DNA from: Fallopia convolvulus
Lineage: Eukaryota; Streptophyta; Magnoliopsida; Caryophyllales; Polygonaceae
Length of the DNA: 64,000 nucleotides
Direction of reading: 5' to 3'
Assembly (NCBI GenBank): GCA_964016875.1
Contig: OZ024721.1
Location: 7,507,001 to 7,571,000, forward strand
The notes under the pieces were generated by a model. It was not told where the DNA came from. It worked only from the letters and a program-made list of their open reading frames with translations, and searched no databases. Made by a program: the position numbers and the translations under genes. Below, piece by piece: positions 10,613-22,395 of the stretch (the stretch's first letter is position 1; the number at the start of each line of letters is the position of its first letter).

Positions 10613-12205
10613 TCAGTATAAACGATCACTTTCGAACCAACAAGATAGGACCGGAATTTTTCAAAGGCAAATACCACAACAAGGAATTCCTTCTCCGTTG
10701 TGGTATACTTACTATGCGCCTCATCAAGCGTCTTGCTTGCGTAGTAGATGGCGTGGAGCTTCTTATCCTTCTGTTGTCCCAAGACTGCGCCAACAGCATA
10801 GTCACTGGCATCACACATAATCTCAAAGGGCAAACTCCAATCTGGGGTCTGCATAATAGGAGCGGAGACGAGGGCTGCTCTCAACCTGTAAAATGCTTCA
10901 AGACATTCTGGTGACAGCTGAAACCCTACATCTTTCATTAGTAGGTTAGTCAGAGGTTTTGCTATCTTAGAAAAATCCTGGATAAAGCGTCTATAAAAGC
11001 CAGCATGCCCTAGAAAACTCCTAATGTCTTTTACAGAAGAGGGAGGAGGTAATTTTTCAATGAGCTCAATTTTTGCTTTATCTACTTCTATCCCCCTTTT
11101 TGAGACAAGATGTCCTAATACTATCCCCTCTTGCACCATAAAATGGCATTTTTCCCAGTTTAGCACAAGATTGGTTTCTTCACATCTTTTAAGAACACAT
11201 GCAAGATTGGCAAGACAAGTATCAAAGGAAGAACCATAAACAGAGAAATCATCCATAAGGACCTCTACAATATCCTCTATCATATCAGAAAAATTGCCAT
11301 CATACACCTTTGAAAGGTGGCAGGGGCATTGCAAAGCCCAAATGGCATTCTTTTATAAGCAAAAGTCCCATAGGGACATGTAAAGGTAGTCTTCCCCTGA
11401 TCATCAAGATGAATTGGAATCTGCCAAAACCACTATAGCCATCTAGATAACAGAAATAATCATGCTGGACTAAGCATTCTAACACTTGATCAATGAAAGG
11501 AAGCGGGAAATGATCTTTTCTAGTAGCGCTATTAAGCTTCCTATAATCGATGCACATCCTCCAACTAGTAGTGGTCCTAGTGGGGATTAGCTCTCCCTTT
11601 TCATTTTCTATTACGGTCATTCCCCCTTTTTTAGGAACTACATGGACTGGACTAACCCATTGGCTGTCCGATATAGGAAATATGATCCCAGCATCAAGTA
11701 ATTTAATGATTTCCTTTTTGACCACTTCTTTTATATTAGGATTTAATCTACGCTGATGCTCTATAGTGGGTTTATGGTTATCCTCCATATATATCCTATG
11801 CATGATAAGAGAAGGGGATATGCCAGTTATATCATCTAGGGAGTAATCTATTGCTTTTCTATGCAACTTAAGCACATTAAGAAATTTTTCTACTTCCTCA
11901 TATTTTAATTTAGCATTTATGATGACAGGGAAAGTAGAATTAGGACCAAGAAATTCATACCTGAGAGAGTCCGGAAGAGGCTTTAGTGTTGGAGAAGGTT
12001 CAGCTGATATGAGAATCGGTTCTTCTGGCTCCGTCTTCAACACCTCTTCAAGGTATTCTAATGCTGAAATTTCATTGTCCTCGGCAAAGGTCGTTAACGA
12101 TGCTGGTGGGCCAGCATCGTTAACGAGCTTGTTTCTTCTGCCAGGAGAATCGGTGCCGAGGTTGTGGAATTCGTTACCGAAACTGCAGGGGTTATCTCGG
12201 CCCAT
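10613..12205 (-). pseudogene. Athila reverse transcriptase and RNase H (5' half), two frameshifts
   Basis: The frame from 12205 holds the RT fingers and palm: LLDAGIIFPISDSQWVSPV near residue 170, CIDYRKLNSATRKDHFPLPF near residue 220, and YLDGYSGF near residue 257, where the frame breaks at about 11425. A short stretch follows in a second frame, and another shift near 11285 leads into the frame 11334-10564. That frame has the catalytic VLMDDFSVYG motif near residue 25, the LGHLVSKRGIEVD and FLGHAGFYRRFI signatures, and RNase H beginning FEIMCDASDYAVGAVLG. RNase H is cut at 10613 by the solo LTR. All the motifs are those of Ty3/gypsy, Athila lineage. The residues needed for RT activity are present, but the frameshifts make it a pseudogene. 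Confidence 0.9.
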
Positions 12206-14748
12206 CTTCGACCAGAGAAGTCATCATTCGATACTAATCTTCCAACTGGGTCCCCACATTCGATAAATTCATTGTGGGTGTGGAGCATCTTGACTTTGGC
12301 TCTATTTGTCTCTTTCATTGTTGGGTTGAACCGAAATTCCGTCACCTCATCTCCAATTTCAAAAGTTAGGAGTCCCTTCCTAACATCAATTATGGCTCTT
12401 GCTGTGGCGAGGAATGGTCTCCCTAAGATAATAGGAACCACTGGGTCTTCGGGCATCACCATGACTATGAAATCATTAGGAACGAAGAAATTGCCCACTT
12501 GAACTGGAAAGTCTCCCACAACCCATGTTGGTTTAACACACGAGCCATTTTCCATGTATAACCTCATATTGATCGGCTCTAATGGTCCCATGTTGGCCTT
12601 TGGCCATATTGAAAGAGGGAGTAAACTAGCACTGGCTCCCAAATCACATAAAGCTTTGAATTTATGGTCGCCTATACCAATTGTTATGGCAAATCTCCCT
12701 GGATCACCTAGTTTCTCTGGTAGAGCGATGGATCGGACCTCATCTTGCAGCTCTGTAATGGATCGTTTCCTGCTAAGAATGTCTTTCAAGAATTTTGTAT
12801 AAGCCGGCATTTCGCTTAGGGCCTCAGCGAATGGGATTGAAATATTAATGCCCTGAAAAATCTTTACGAAATGCTTAAACTTACTCTCTATAGAGTCCTT
12901 AGATTTCTTAGTGGGAAAAGGAATAGAATTCACCTTTCTTGGAACCAATGCGGGATCGAGAGGTGATGCTACCGGGTCGACATTAGGGTCGATTCGTATG
13001 CTCGGAGGATCATTACCGACCCTAATGGGGTCGTTAACGAGCCTGGGATTGGGAGAGGAGCTCGGAATAGGAAACTCACCTGTGTTGGGGGCGTTAACGA
13101 CCCTGGGAGCATCATCACCATGGTGTGCAGGTTCGGTAACGACTCTCTCTGGCTCGTTACCCAGCTGAGCCGTAGCTTCCTCATCAGTCGCGGGGTTCGT
13201 CTCCTTAGCTTGGATACGCTCCGGTAGTGTCTTTCCGCTCCTAAGGTGTACCGCTGTTATTTGTCCTCTTGGGTTCTCCTCAGGTCGGTCTGGGAGTTGC
13301 CCTTGTGGCCTTGGAATCTGTGCAGCAAGGTTCCCTAGTTGGGAGTCGACATTCTTCTTCCACACATCGAACTCTCCCCATCTTTTGTTTTGATTGTTAA
13401 GGTTGGCTTGGATTCCATCAATCTTGCTATGCACTTCATTGAATTTATTATGGACTCCGTTAATGCCTTCCTGTAACCCTTGTGCCCATGATGGTGGCTC
13501 TTGATAGCCTGGAGGTCGATATGGCGCAGGTCGTCTATCCGGTGGAGGCGCTACATAGTTTGAATTCGGATTTTGATTGCCCCACGTTGGATAATTGTTT
13601 GACATGTCAAAATTACTAGGCTGGTTTCTGTATGGGCCTCTCATATAGTTCACTCCAGCATATGTCTCAGCGGCTCTCACCTGCTCTATGTTAGTGCAAG
13701 CAGAAGTAGTATGGGCAGAAGAGGCACATTCTTGACAAGATTGAGAGGATTTTGGAAAACTTACCTGCTTCTTCAACAGGTTGACCTCGTCTTGCAGAAA
13801 TTGATTTTTGACATTTGGGTCAACTTCTTCCTTGTTAGGCATGTAGAGACGCCTCTGGGGTTGGGGTGATTGTTGGGTACCATACATGGCATCGTAGTTG
13901 GACAGCTTGTCCAGCAATTCCGATGCAGTTGTAGGATCCATCTCTATAAAACCGCACGTTGTATGCGTGTTGATGCGGTTCTTCGTCTCTGCATTGATAC
14001 CCTGGAAAAAGATTTCTTGGAGCACATATAAAGGTTGCCCATGAGTAGGGCACTGTCTAAGCATTTCCTTAAATCTTTCCCAAGTTTCTACAAAGGTCTC
14101 ATAAGGCAGCTGGTGATAGGAGGTGATGCATTTTCTCAACTCCGTTGTCTTGGCAGGAGGGAAAAACTTTGTAAGAAATTGATCATACAAAGCCTTCCAA
14201 GTCCTGATAGACTTAGGAGGTAAGCTCTCCAACCAGCTCAGGGCCTTTGCAGTAAGAGACCACCTAAAAGCTTTTAACAGAACATATTCAAGTGAGACAC
14301 CTTCAGCAGCTATAGTGTCACAGAAATCAAGAAAATTTCTAATATGTTCCATAGGGCACTCAGTAGGTTTCCCTTCAAACTGAGCCCTTTTAATCAAGGA
14401 TATAAATTGAGACTTAATCTCAAAAGTCTTCACTATCTCCGAAATCACAATTGGAGACTCCGGCACCCTCAGTTCTGGATGCATGTATTGCTTGGCATTC
14501 CTCGGATAGGCATTCAACTCTTCTTATAAACGAGTTTTGTTTACTCGTTGACGTTCAGCTTCAACAGCAGCGGCATCTCTATCGGCTTGTAGCTCCTCCA
14601 TCCGCTTCTGGAGGACTTCCATCTAACGAGCCATCTCTTCCTGTGTAGCCATGGCTTGGTTTTCTCTGCGTCTACGGTGTAGGGAACGTTCAGGTTCTGA
14701 ATAATAACCTGTGTTGTCAAATTCGAGCCTACGACGTCCAGCTGGCAT
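12094..14748 (-). pseudogene. Athila gag-protease with two premature stops
   Basis: The likely original start is the ATG at 14748 (MPAGRRRLEF), 89 bases past the primer site. That frame meets a TAG near 14622 and a TAA near 14526, then is open from 14517 to 12094 (807 codons). Residues about 45-200 of the open part are a retrotransposon gag domain (FLDFCDTIAAEGV, ALSWLESLPP, WKALYDQFLTKFFPP, WERFKEMLRQCP). A CxxC-like segment (SCQECASSAH) sits where a zinc knuckle would be. The aspartic protease motif CDLGASASLLPLS is at about residue 624, and PIILGRPFLATA follows near residue 693. The linker between gag and protease contains several palindrome-derived repeats (VVTEP, VVNAP, LVNDP, VGNDP). 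Confidence 0.88.
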
Positions 14749-14836
14749 ACGCTGAGAAAACAAACAAAGAAAACGAAATTAAAAAAAAAAGGGGTCGGTC
14801 TATTCCCAGACCCACAAATAAACAAACGAACTGTTG

Positions 14837-14858
14837 CCTCCCCGGCAACGGGGCGCCA
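14837..14858 (-). promoter_or_regulatory. Primer-binding site of the Athila element (tRNA-Asp type)
   Basis: Six bases inside the right LTR, the minus strand reads TGGCGCCCCGTTGCCGGGG. The 3' end of plant tRNA-Asp(GUC) predicts TGGCGCCGTTGCCGGGG, so the site matches except for two extra C residues. tRNA-Asp is the usual primer of Athila elements. The extra bases may impair priming or be a family variant. Confidence 0.8.
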
Positions 14859-14864
14859 ATTTCT

Positions 14865-16335
14865 TGAGAGGGTATTCTTGACAACAAATAAATTTATAAG
14901 TCAAGACCCCGCTGAGTATAGCGATGTCAGGATCGTTCCACGGGAAGCACGGTTGTTTGTCTATCAACTACTAAAAACAAAGAAAAATAACACAAAACAC
15001 CTACGACTAACTTCGTTAACGACTTTGTCAGGGTCGTTAACGAACGTGGATGACTCTACGAACTCACACTAACGACCTAAACTCAGGTTCGGTACCGAGG
15101 CAAGTAACTCGATAACGAATGTAATGGATGCAAACTCAAATAAGAATAAAAGCCTAGGACAAGGGTTACCACAACATAGCTATGCATAAAAACTCATAAG
15201 AAGATAAAGATCATGCCTTTAAATAGATAAATTTATCAACTTTCGCTGACTAGCAAGCAAATCAATCAATCCACATCAATTAATTCACCCAATCACTTGT
15301 TTTGGATCCAAAGCTCGAAACTTTCGTAATCGAACAATATCAACCTTCAAGTTGACAACTTTCTCTTTCGATCAAATCTCAAACTCAAATTACTTCGACC
15401 ATCGTCTAGGCATAAGCTCAACAAGCAATCTAAAAATAGATAAAAGGCATTCAAAACATCAACTCATTCACCAAACATGCATAACTATGTCGGGTTTCAA
15501 CCCCGACCCTAGATAAGAAAACTACTCACTACTCATATTAATAAAGCAAACAATTTCAACAAAAGTAAACATTGAAAACAAAACAAACTTACTTCAAATT
15601 AATAAGAAAACTATCGTCTTACAAACTTCAGAAGAAACCGAAAACAAAACAACACCGAGTAGAAAAACCTGATTAACGACCCAACCTCTCTCTCTTGATC
15701 GACCTTGGCTCGCAAACCTCCCACTCGACCTCGTCAATCGGCTCTCCCCAATTCGTCCTCTCTAAAAATCGTTCACCTTCTTTCCTAGGCTAGAAAGAAG
15801 GATATTTATACTAAGAAAACTATCTATTAAAACCTTAAAAGATAGAAACTAACTCTAAAAAGATAGCAAGATATAAGATAGAAGATATAACAACCCTAAA
15901 AATCATTAAAAAACCCTAAAAACTCTTAAAACCTCTACTGACATGGAACCATCATTAACGACTTCTGCACAGGGTCGGTAGGAATCACAAAATCCATCAA
16001 AAAATTCTATCTTTATGCCTCGTTAACGACTCTTCATAGCCTCGTTAACGAGCCTGAGATTTGGCTTCTTCAACTCTTCTTCACTTAACAACTTGGACTT
16101 CAACCTCTTTATCTTCATATTCTCCCGACATCCATCATATCACTCCAATTCATCTCCAAAAGCGCTCTTTCCTGCTCAAAACCTACAAAAAGACACAAAA
16201 CGGAGTAGCTTCCATACTTTTCACAAAATATGAAAACTATCCAAAAACACACCAAACTAACTCTAAAAACTACCAAAACTAAACCTAAACAAACTAAGAA
16301 ACACACTAAAAACTAGACTAAAAACATGAATATCA
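14865..16335 (-). repeat. Athila 5' LTR (right copy)
   Basis: This is the pair of 1063-2535. It has palindrome doublets at 15013/15034 and 16020/16042. A TATA-like box (TATAAATA on the minus strand, 15803-15810) could start transcription leftward into gag. Confidence 0.93.
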
Positions 16336-16520
16336 GGAGTAATCATTTAAATAGGTTGTAACAGAATCTGTTCGAGGCATAGAATAACAACATACTCTTT
16401 ATCCTTCTCTTCACTTCCTTTCTCTCTACTTTTCCATAACCTTTCCTATCAATCTTTCATGAATTCGACTCACTTTGTATTATTCTTCCCTAGAATAATA
16501 ACAAATTGGACACGGGTCAT
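16336..16520 (+). repeat. Probable right piece of the chromovirus LTR split by the Athila element
   Basis: GGAGTAATCATTTAAATAGG and GGTTGTAACAGAATC, followed by T/C-rich sequence, read like the R-U5 part of a chromovirus LTR begun at 973. Its end is near GGGTCATAACA at 16524. The assignment rests on general resemblance, as no second copy of this LTR is in the window. Confidence 0.4.
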
Positions 16521-16743
16521 AACAATATAAAGAAGAAATTATTAAAGGAAGAAGAGAGATTAGGGAAAATGGATTAAGGAAAGGTTTAGGGAAAGAGAGA
16601 GTTTAGGAAGATAGTTCTGCATTCATCAATGGTACGTACAAAGAATTAGGATGGGGCTTTATAGGCTTTTGTCCTATTTACACTCATGTCCATATTTTTC
16701 ACATATTACACCAAACACCCTTATTTCCCATATTATACATTCA
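16521..16743 (-). repeat. Truncated second copy of the short LTR seen at 208-451
   Basis: It aligns over 223 bases to 229-451 with about nine-tenths identity by eye. The last 21 bases of the full LTR (next to the primer site) are missing here. Nothing recognisable of an internal region follows. Confidence 0.65.
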
Positions 16744-17237
16744 TGAATAACATAACTTCAGTTTTGACTGTTTCATAAAATCAATTATAATATCAATTGA
16801 TCAATTACAGTCACATAAGGTAAATTAGGGTATACGATTTATAAATCGTGAACCCTTAATGTCATTAAATCCCAATATGAACTTTAAACCTTATGAATCC
16901 TTACTATATCCAAACTGTCTCTTGTGGTGATCAAACTATTACATATAACCACTTAAGATAACTTATTCCCTAAAATTACATACAATAACTTATAGAAATT
17001 TTGAGATCATAAATGATTTACTACATCTTAAGGTTGAGCTCAAACTATTTCAAACCACTAACCCTAACCCTAACCCTAAACCCCAAATCCTGAATCCTAA
17101 ACCCTAAACCAAACTATTTCATATAACCTATTAAGATAACTTATTCCCTAACGTTACATACAATAACTTATAGAAAAATTGAGATCATAAATGATTTACC
17201 ACCTCCTAAGGTTGAGATCAAACTATTTCAAACCACT
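16744..17237. repeat. Tandem duplication with degenerate telomere-like repeats
   Basis: A block of about 130 bases beginning CAAACTATTACATATAACC (about 16928-17057) is repeated at about 17109-17235. Between the two copies lie CCCTAA/CCCTAAA units and variants (about 17060-17108), the plant telomere type. The second copy is interrupted by the LTR at 17238, and the matching telomere-like sequence resumes at 50236. The first 180 bases hold nothing I recognise. Confidence 0.75.
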
Positions 17238-18877
17238 TGTAACACCTCTATTTTGCAACATTGGGTATTACCGCCAGTGACCTCGGATTTTACAGTCCAA
17301 AGTCACCCTAGGCTTTATAATGATATTAAAACTTATAGAAATGCGGAAATTTACAAAAACATTACATAAATAAATGGATGCTCACGAACGAGACTTGGTT
17401 CTTTGATTGGAGATGAAATTGACTAAAAGTGGAATTTTATTTATTGATAAGAACTTTCGTTCATTACATTGAGAGTCGTTTTACAAATGATGTAGCAGCG
17501 AAAAGTAAAGCTCATTTAGAAAGGGTTGAAAAGACGTAATTAAAAATACAAGTATGTTTTTCCAAGACAACTCATGTGATGATGATTTGCTTGGTTTTAT
17601 AAAAAGGGAAGAGCGGGTGCACTGTCTTCGGAATGCCTCGCTTTTATGAGAATTCCTTCCTTCCTTCAACGTCATCTTGCCTTGACCTTCGATTCTCGCC
17701 TAACACTTCTCAAACCTTCTAGACTTCGTCTTCAACACTTCGGTGTACATTCCTACAGTCAGGCATTTGTCGCGAAGGGCGAGAAATACTAGGCAAAAAT
17801 GCGGAAATAGGGGAATTAGTCTAAGGAGACTAAGCAAGTGAGAATGGAAATTCACAAGAGTATTATGGTAATTTTATAATATTCGAGAAATATTATCGGG
17901 ATGTGTTTTAAGGTATAGGTCTTTATGTGGGGCTTATCGGGACGGAGAAGAGTGTATCTCGAGAGGAGATAACTCTTTAATCGAGAGAAGAACTACGAGA
18001 TTGTAAACTTCTTAGAGTAGAAAGTATGTTGGGAACGTTTATTAATTCATATAAGTTTTGAAAACCTCCCGCGCCCTTTTCGGACCTCAACCAACCTCAT
18101 CTTATTCGGTGCTCCAGATAGGGGAGGTGGCCCGAAGGTGCTTAAGTACCCGCCCACCTTAGAGAAGCCCGAATAAGCATTCAGATTGGAAAGATGATCT
18201 TTTCATGAACCGGGAGCCGGGTGGTCTTCCACGTTGTACTATTCCGACCCGGTTTGGTTTCTTTTAATTGTGCTTTGGCACTTATCTTATATCGTGATGA
18301 AAACTTTCACTTACGTTAATGATTTTTTTAAAGGATGTGGGGGGCATGCATGTGCCCGGACCACTGAAGGGAACCCAGTTCCGGCACTTAGCTACGAGAG
18401 CGGACATAGATCATGATCTTGAAAGTCGTACTTTAAGCACAGAGGCATACGACTTAGTAGGTTATATAGAGGTTTCGGGTTAGTCCCGCACCTCTCACTA
18501 TTTCATCCAAACCGATAACCAGACGAGATCGTAAACAATCAAGGTCACAAACAACACTAGCATAATAGTCCTATCAAATATTTAAATAACGGAATAACGA
18601 TAGCAGTGGGGTCATTATTTCTAACAATCGATATTCCTAGGTTCGTTTATTATTAGCAAACATGTTGTTCCCAACATCGAGAAATTTCACGAAACGAATT
18701 ATTAAGGCTACAAGGAGAAATTCCACTTGCCTTAGCTTAGCGATTGTATATGAACGAATGAACGAGGAATGTCGCCTTTAGTCAGGACGGAAAACTTGAC
18801 CTATCGACACGAGAGGTACGAACGAACTTTAATAAGAATTTTCTTTAATTCTTCTAATGTTTTTAAAAGTCTCTTAT

Positions 18878-21800
18878 TGTAACACCCCCTTACTTACCTT
18901 GGAGGTATTACCGCAAGTAACCCCGATTAGGACTAAACCAGAGTTACCCAAGGCTTTAACCTGACAAAACTTACTAGAACAAGGTAAAAGAAACCATTTA
19001 AAACTTAACAAAATTAAGTTAAATATTACAGCGGAAGAACAAGTAAAAGGTCTTATACAAACCTTAACTTAAAAAGGATAAATAAATAGAACAACCTTCT
19101 ATTTGAACAAAGTCTTTAAAAAGTTTTCCGTAAGTTCTTAACTTCTTTTCCACTTCGCTTTGCAGCAACTTAACCAAGAACTTCACTCAAGTATGGCCAT
19201 TGGAAACCTTTTCTTCAACTTCTGAAGCTTCAAACCTCTGGATTCACCTCTTGAATCAACTTCCAAGAAGAGCCTGATGTGTCGTATACCAACGGTGGAC
19301 ACCAGCCGACTATATAAAAGAAAAGAAGATGGACGAGTTAGTCTAATGAAAGACTAAGAAAGCGGAGAAACTAACTTTGTTCTTATGGTTGTAACTAAAC
19401 ATATTGGCATCCAAATCCGATTAGACTCGGATTATGATCCAACAGTTAGCAGTCTTATAGAGAATAAGAGGAGACTTGCATAATCAAGAGAGAGGACACC
19501 ACCGCTTGTGGTTCCTTTAAGAAGCATAAACGATTAATGGAAACTTATACTAACCACACAACATTCACAACCGTCTTCAACGACTAAACAGCTTAACTTA
19601 ATCAAAGTTTGATTAAGAATCATTCTTAATCAGGAGCAAGAATGGTTATTAAAAGAACTAACCATTCAGTTGCATTAACGTGCCTATCGCACTCTCTTCA
19701 TTTTATGATTTTCACATTACACATTCATCTTAATAACTTTTAATCGACCCAAACTGCTGTCGATAAATTCCTTGTAACTGATGTCGTCAGGGTGAGAGGG
19801 CCTATTTCATCCGTGAACACTTGACCCACATCAGTTCCTTTTGCACTTAGCTAGAGTGCACCATTGTCCTCCTTCAACGTGAAGCGATACATGAGTCATG
19901 ACTCCAATATTGGGATATGCTAGCAAGCTACGCCCCCCAATACAGACTTTGTTATAAAGAGGTCATTGGAGATTCGGCTCCTACCCCTGGACTACCTATT
20001 TTGCAACAATGTTTCAGCACATGACCACTAAAGAGATGTCTTGGAGTCTAAACTCCCATCTCTACCATCTTACTTCACAACAATGTCTCAGCATGAGACA
20101 ACTAATCATACAACGGTCCTAAGTTCAGTTCTAGCGTAAAAACTGAAATAACGACATGGTCGTTATTTCTAACAAAATAACAACCTATCAAACTTTATTC
20201 AACATACAAATTATTCCCAACATGAGGATCAAATGGAATTCAATTCCTCATTAATAACCATAACGCAAGAGAGAATCGTCCACTTGCCTTAGAAGGCGTG
20301 CTCAACGCTCTTAGTGATTCCAACAGTAATCTTTATCACCCTTCTGCCAAATATAACAAAAGGATTTTTCAACAACGAGCTCACAGAAACAATTCTTTGT
20401 TGTATACTCAAGTTCTATAATTTCCTAATCGATAACGACTTGATTTCTGAATATCGATTTATAATTAATCCTTAGTTATCATGCTTTGAGGAGCCGTCTT
20501 GGCGAAATTATAACTAATTATCCGCTTCACTTTTGAAGCAACTTTCTAAAAAAAAAGTGTTCATCAGTAACAATTCTTTAAGGTGACCAAAACTCCGATC
20601 AAACTGATTAACAACGAATCCAGAGTAATTGTACGAAGTCCTTTACCTGCCAATCTATGTCAAAACTTGTATTCGCTATAACTGAAGATCCGGACGTCCG
20701 TTTCCCGAGCGGTTTGAACCTGTGAGACCGTATCAATGTCAAGATTATAAAAACCATAAATTTAATTAGCAAAGAGGAACCGAAAGGTCCTTACGGTGGC
20801 TCCGCAACCAACCCGCTAATTAATTTCGATCGTAAATACCTTCACTTGAGCCCCTGGATCGTTTGCCTCAATAGTGGCTCGATCCCCGAGCCCATGGGTG
20901 GCTGGGTGTTGCCCGGTGGTGGCCCTCGTGGTGGGTGGTGGTCGGACAGGTTGATGATCGCCGACGGTGACACATAACCAGGCAGAGAAGATCGACAACG
21001 GTGACGAATTCTTTCTCCCGGTCTGCCATTCCGCCCTGCTCCTCTCTCTCTCGAACGAGACAGAAAGGTGTGCTGGTGGTGCCGCCTAGTGGGCGGTAGC
21101 TGCATCCCGGGGTGGCCAAGGAGAAGCAGGCGGTGTCACACCAAAACAGGGGCGAGGCAGGGAAGATAGTCGGCGGTGACGTCTTCACTTCCTCCTTCCC
21201 GAGTCCGTTGTCGTCCTGATTCTTCTCCCTTTCATTGAACGAGGCAGCAGGTGAGCTGGGCAGAGGAGGCGGAAGACGAGGGCAGAGAAGGCGGGGAAGA
21301 GGGTAGCAGCCGGTGGTGCTGTCCAGTTTGACGAGGAAGAGAAGGTAGCCGACGGTGTTGAATTCTTTCATCTCAATCCGTCGTTCCGTTCTTATCCTAT
21401 TCTCTCTAGTTCCTTCCTTACTTAACGAGGTAGAGAAGAGTTGAGTTTTAAAACCAAAACCCGTCTCGGAACGGGATTCGCGTTACAGCGGTAAAATTAT
21501 GTACCTCGGGTGGAAAAACTTACCAAATACAAAACGTCCCGTAAAGTATGTAGACCAATAAAACCAATTTTACATGATTTTATCTTGCTACCTTCAATTT
21601 TTAAGGATTCCGTTTCGTATTTTAAATCCTTTACAATACATAATTAAAAAGACGGCTTATCCAATAAATATTCTTTTCTCACTGAAAAATCCTAGAATTC
21701 ACACCGATCCATAAAATCATTTCTTTATGATTTTAGGATATCACCAACAATTTTCTAGGATTTAAATTCCGACAAAAATATTGGATTAAGTGTTAAAACG

Positions 21801-22395
21801 GACAAAGAGGTTAAAAGGATATCCGATAAAAATTCAAAAATATCCTTAAAAACCACAGTTATTACACTTATATTCCTTTTATAAGAGCAAATAGCACTAA
21901 ATTATTATAATAATAATTTAGGTGGAGATGATAAAATAATAATATTCATTATTATTATCTCTCATTTGTAATATCCAAGGATTCATTATAAACTCTTTAT
22001 TTTACTTTAATTATTATAAGCTTTTGAAGATTAACTCATAACATTATTTAATTTATTAAAATCCTTTAAGACACACAATTACTTTTTTATTATTATTAAA
22101 TAATTCTTACATTTAATTCAAGCAAGGTGATAACTTTATAAAATCCAATAAAATAGTATAGTTTCCATATTTATGAAATATTGATTATAAAAACTATTCT
22201 TAGGATGTGAAAAGTCCAAAATGACCTTATCATATTATATCTTTATCCTTCTTTTTATATATGTCTTTTATTCCATATTTAAATCATAAAATATATATTA
22301 ACACTAATATATTTTATCAACATATTTTAAGTTTATCATAAGCTCTTTAAAAAGACATGCAATAATTTTTATGTTATAAAAAGGTATTAAGACAA
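18878..22395 (-). repeat. Inserted chromovirus-type LTR (Y), far end not identified
   Basis: TGTAACACCCCCTTACTTACC opens a second minus-strand LTR inside the outer one. Its first 1.5 kb parallels 32362-33750 (for example TGGACACCAGCCGAC at 19307 and 32786). It includes a GC-rich island at about 20780-21480 with gene-like but unrecognised frames. It runs to the Helitron start at 22396. I could not find its GCGGATATTACA end, so it may be truncated or continue beyond 37.6 kb. Confidence 0.65.

Larger units (their letters stand above)
1063..16335 (-). mobile_element. Athila-type Ty3/gypsy LTR retrotransposon, defective, 15.3 kb including two inserted solo LTRs
   Basis: Two direct LTRs (1063-2535 and 14865-16335) bracket minus-strand gag-protease, reverse transcriptase, RNase H and integrase remnants, followed by an ATHILA ORF-1/env-like gene. 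A tRNA-Asp-like primer site lies beside the right LTR and a polypurine tract beside the left one. This order, the extra gene after pol and the 1.5-kb LTRs define the Athila lineage. Without its two inserted solo LTRs the element would be about 12.7 kb. Breaks include two stops in gag, two frameshifts in RT, a split RNase H, a missing integrase core and a frameshift in the env-like gene. The 5-bp flanks (attgt on the left, ggagt on the right) do not match, so no target duplication is visible. Confidence 0.93.

Noticed and set aside
17060..17108. A true chromosome end
   Set aside because: The telomere-like units are degenerate, short and surrounded on both sides by transposons, so the tract is interstitial.
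20868..21371. Frames in the GC-rich island (for example 167 codons on the minus strand)
   Set aside because: GC-rich composition favours long chance frames. Overlapping frames on the same strand are equally long and none has a recognised domain.
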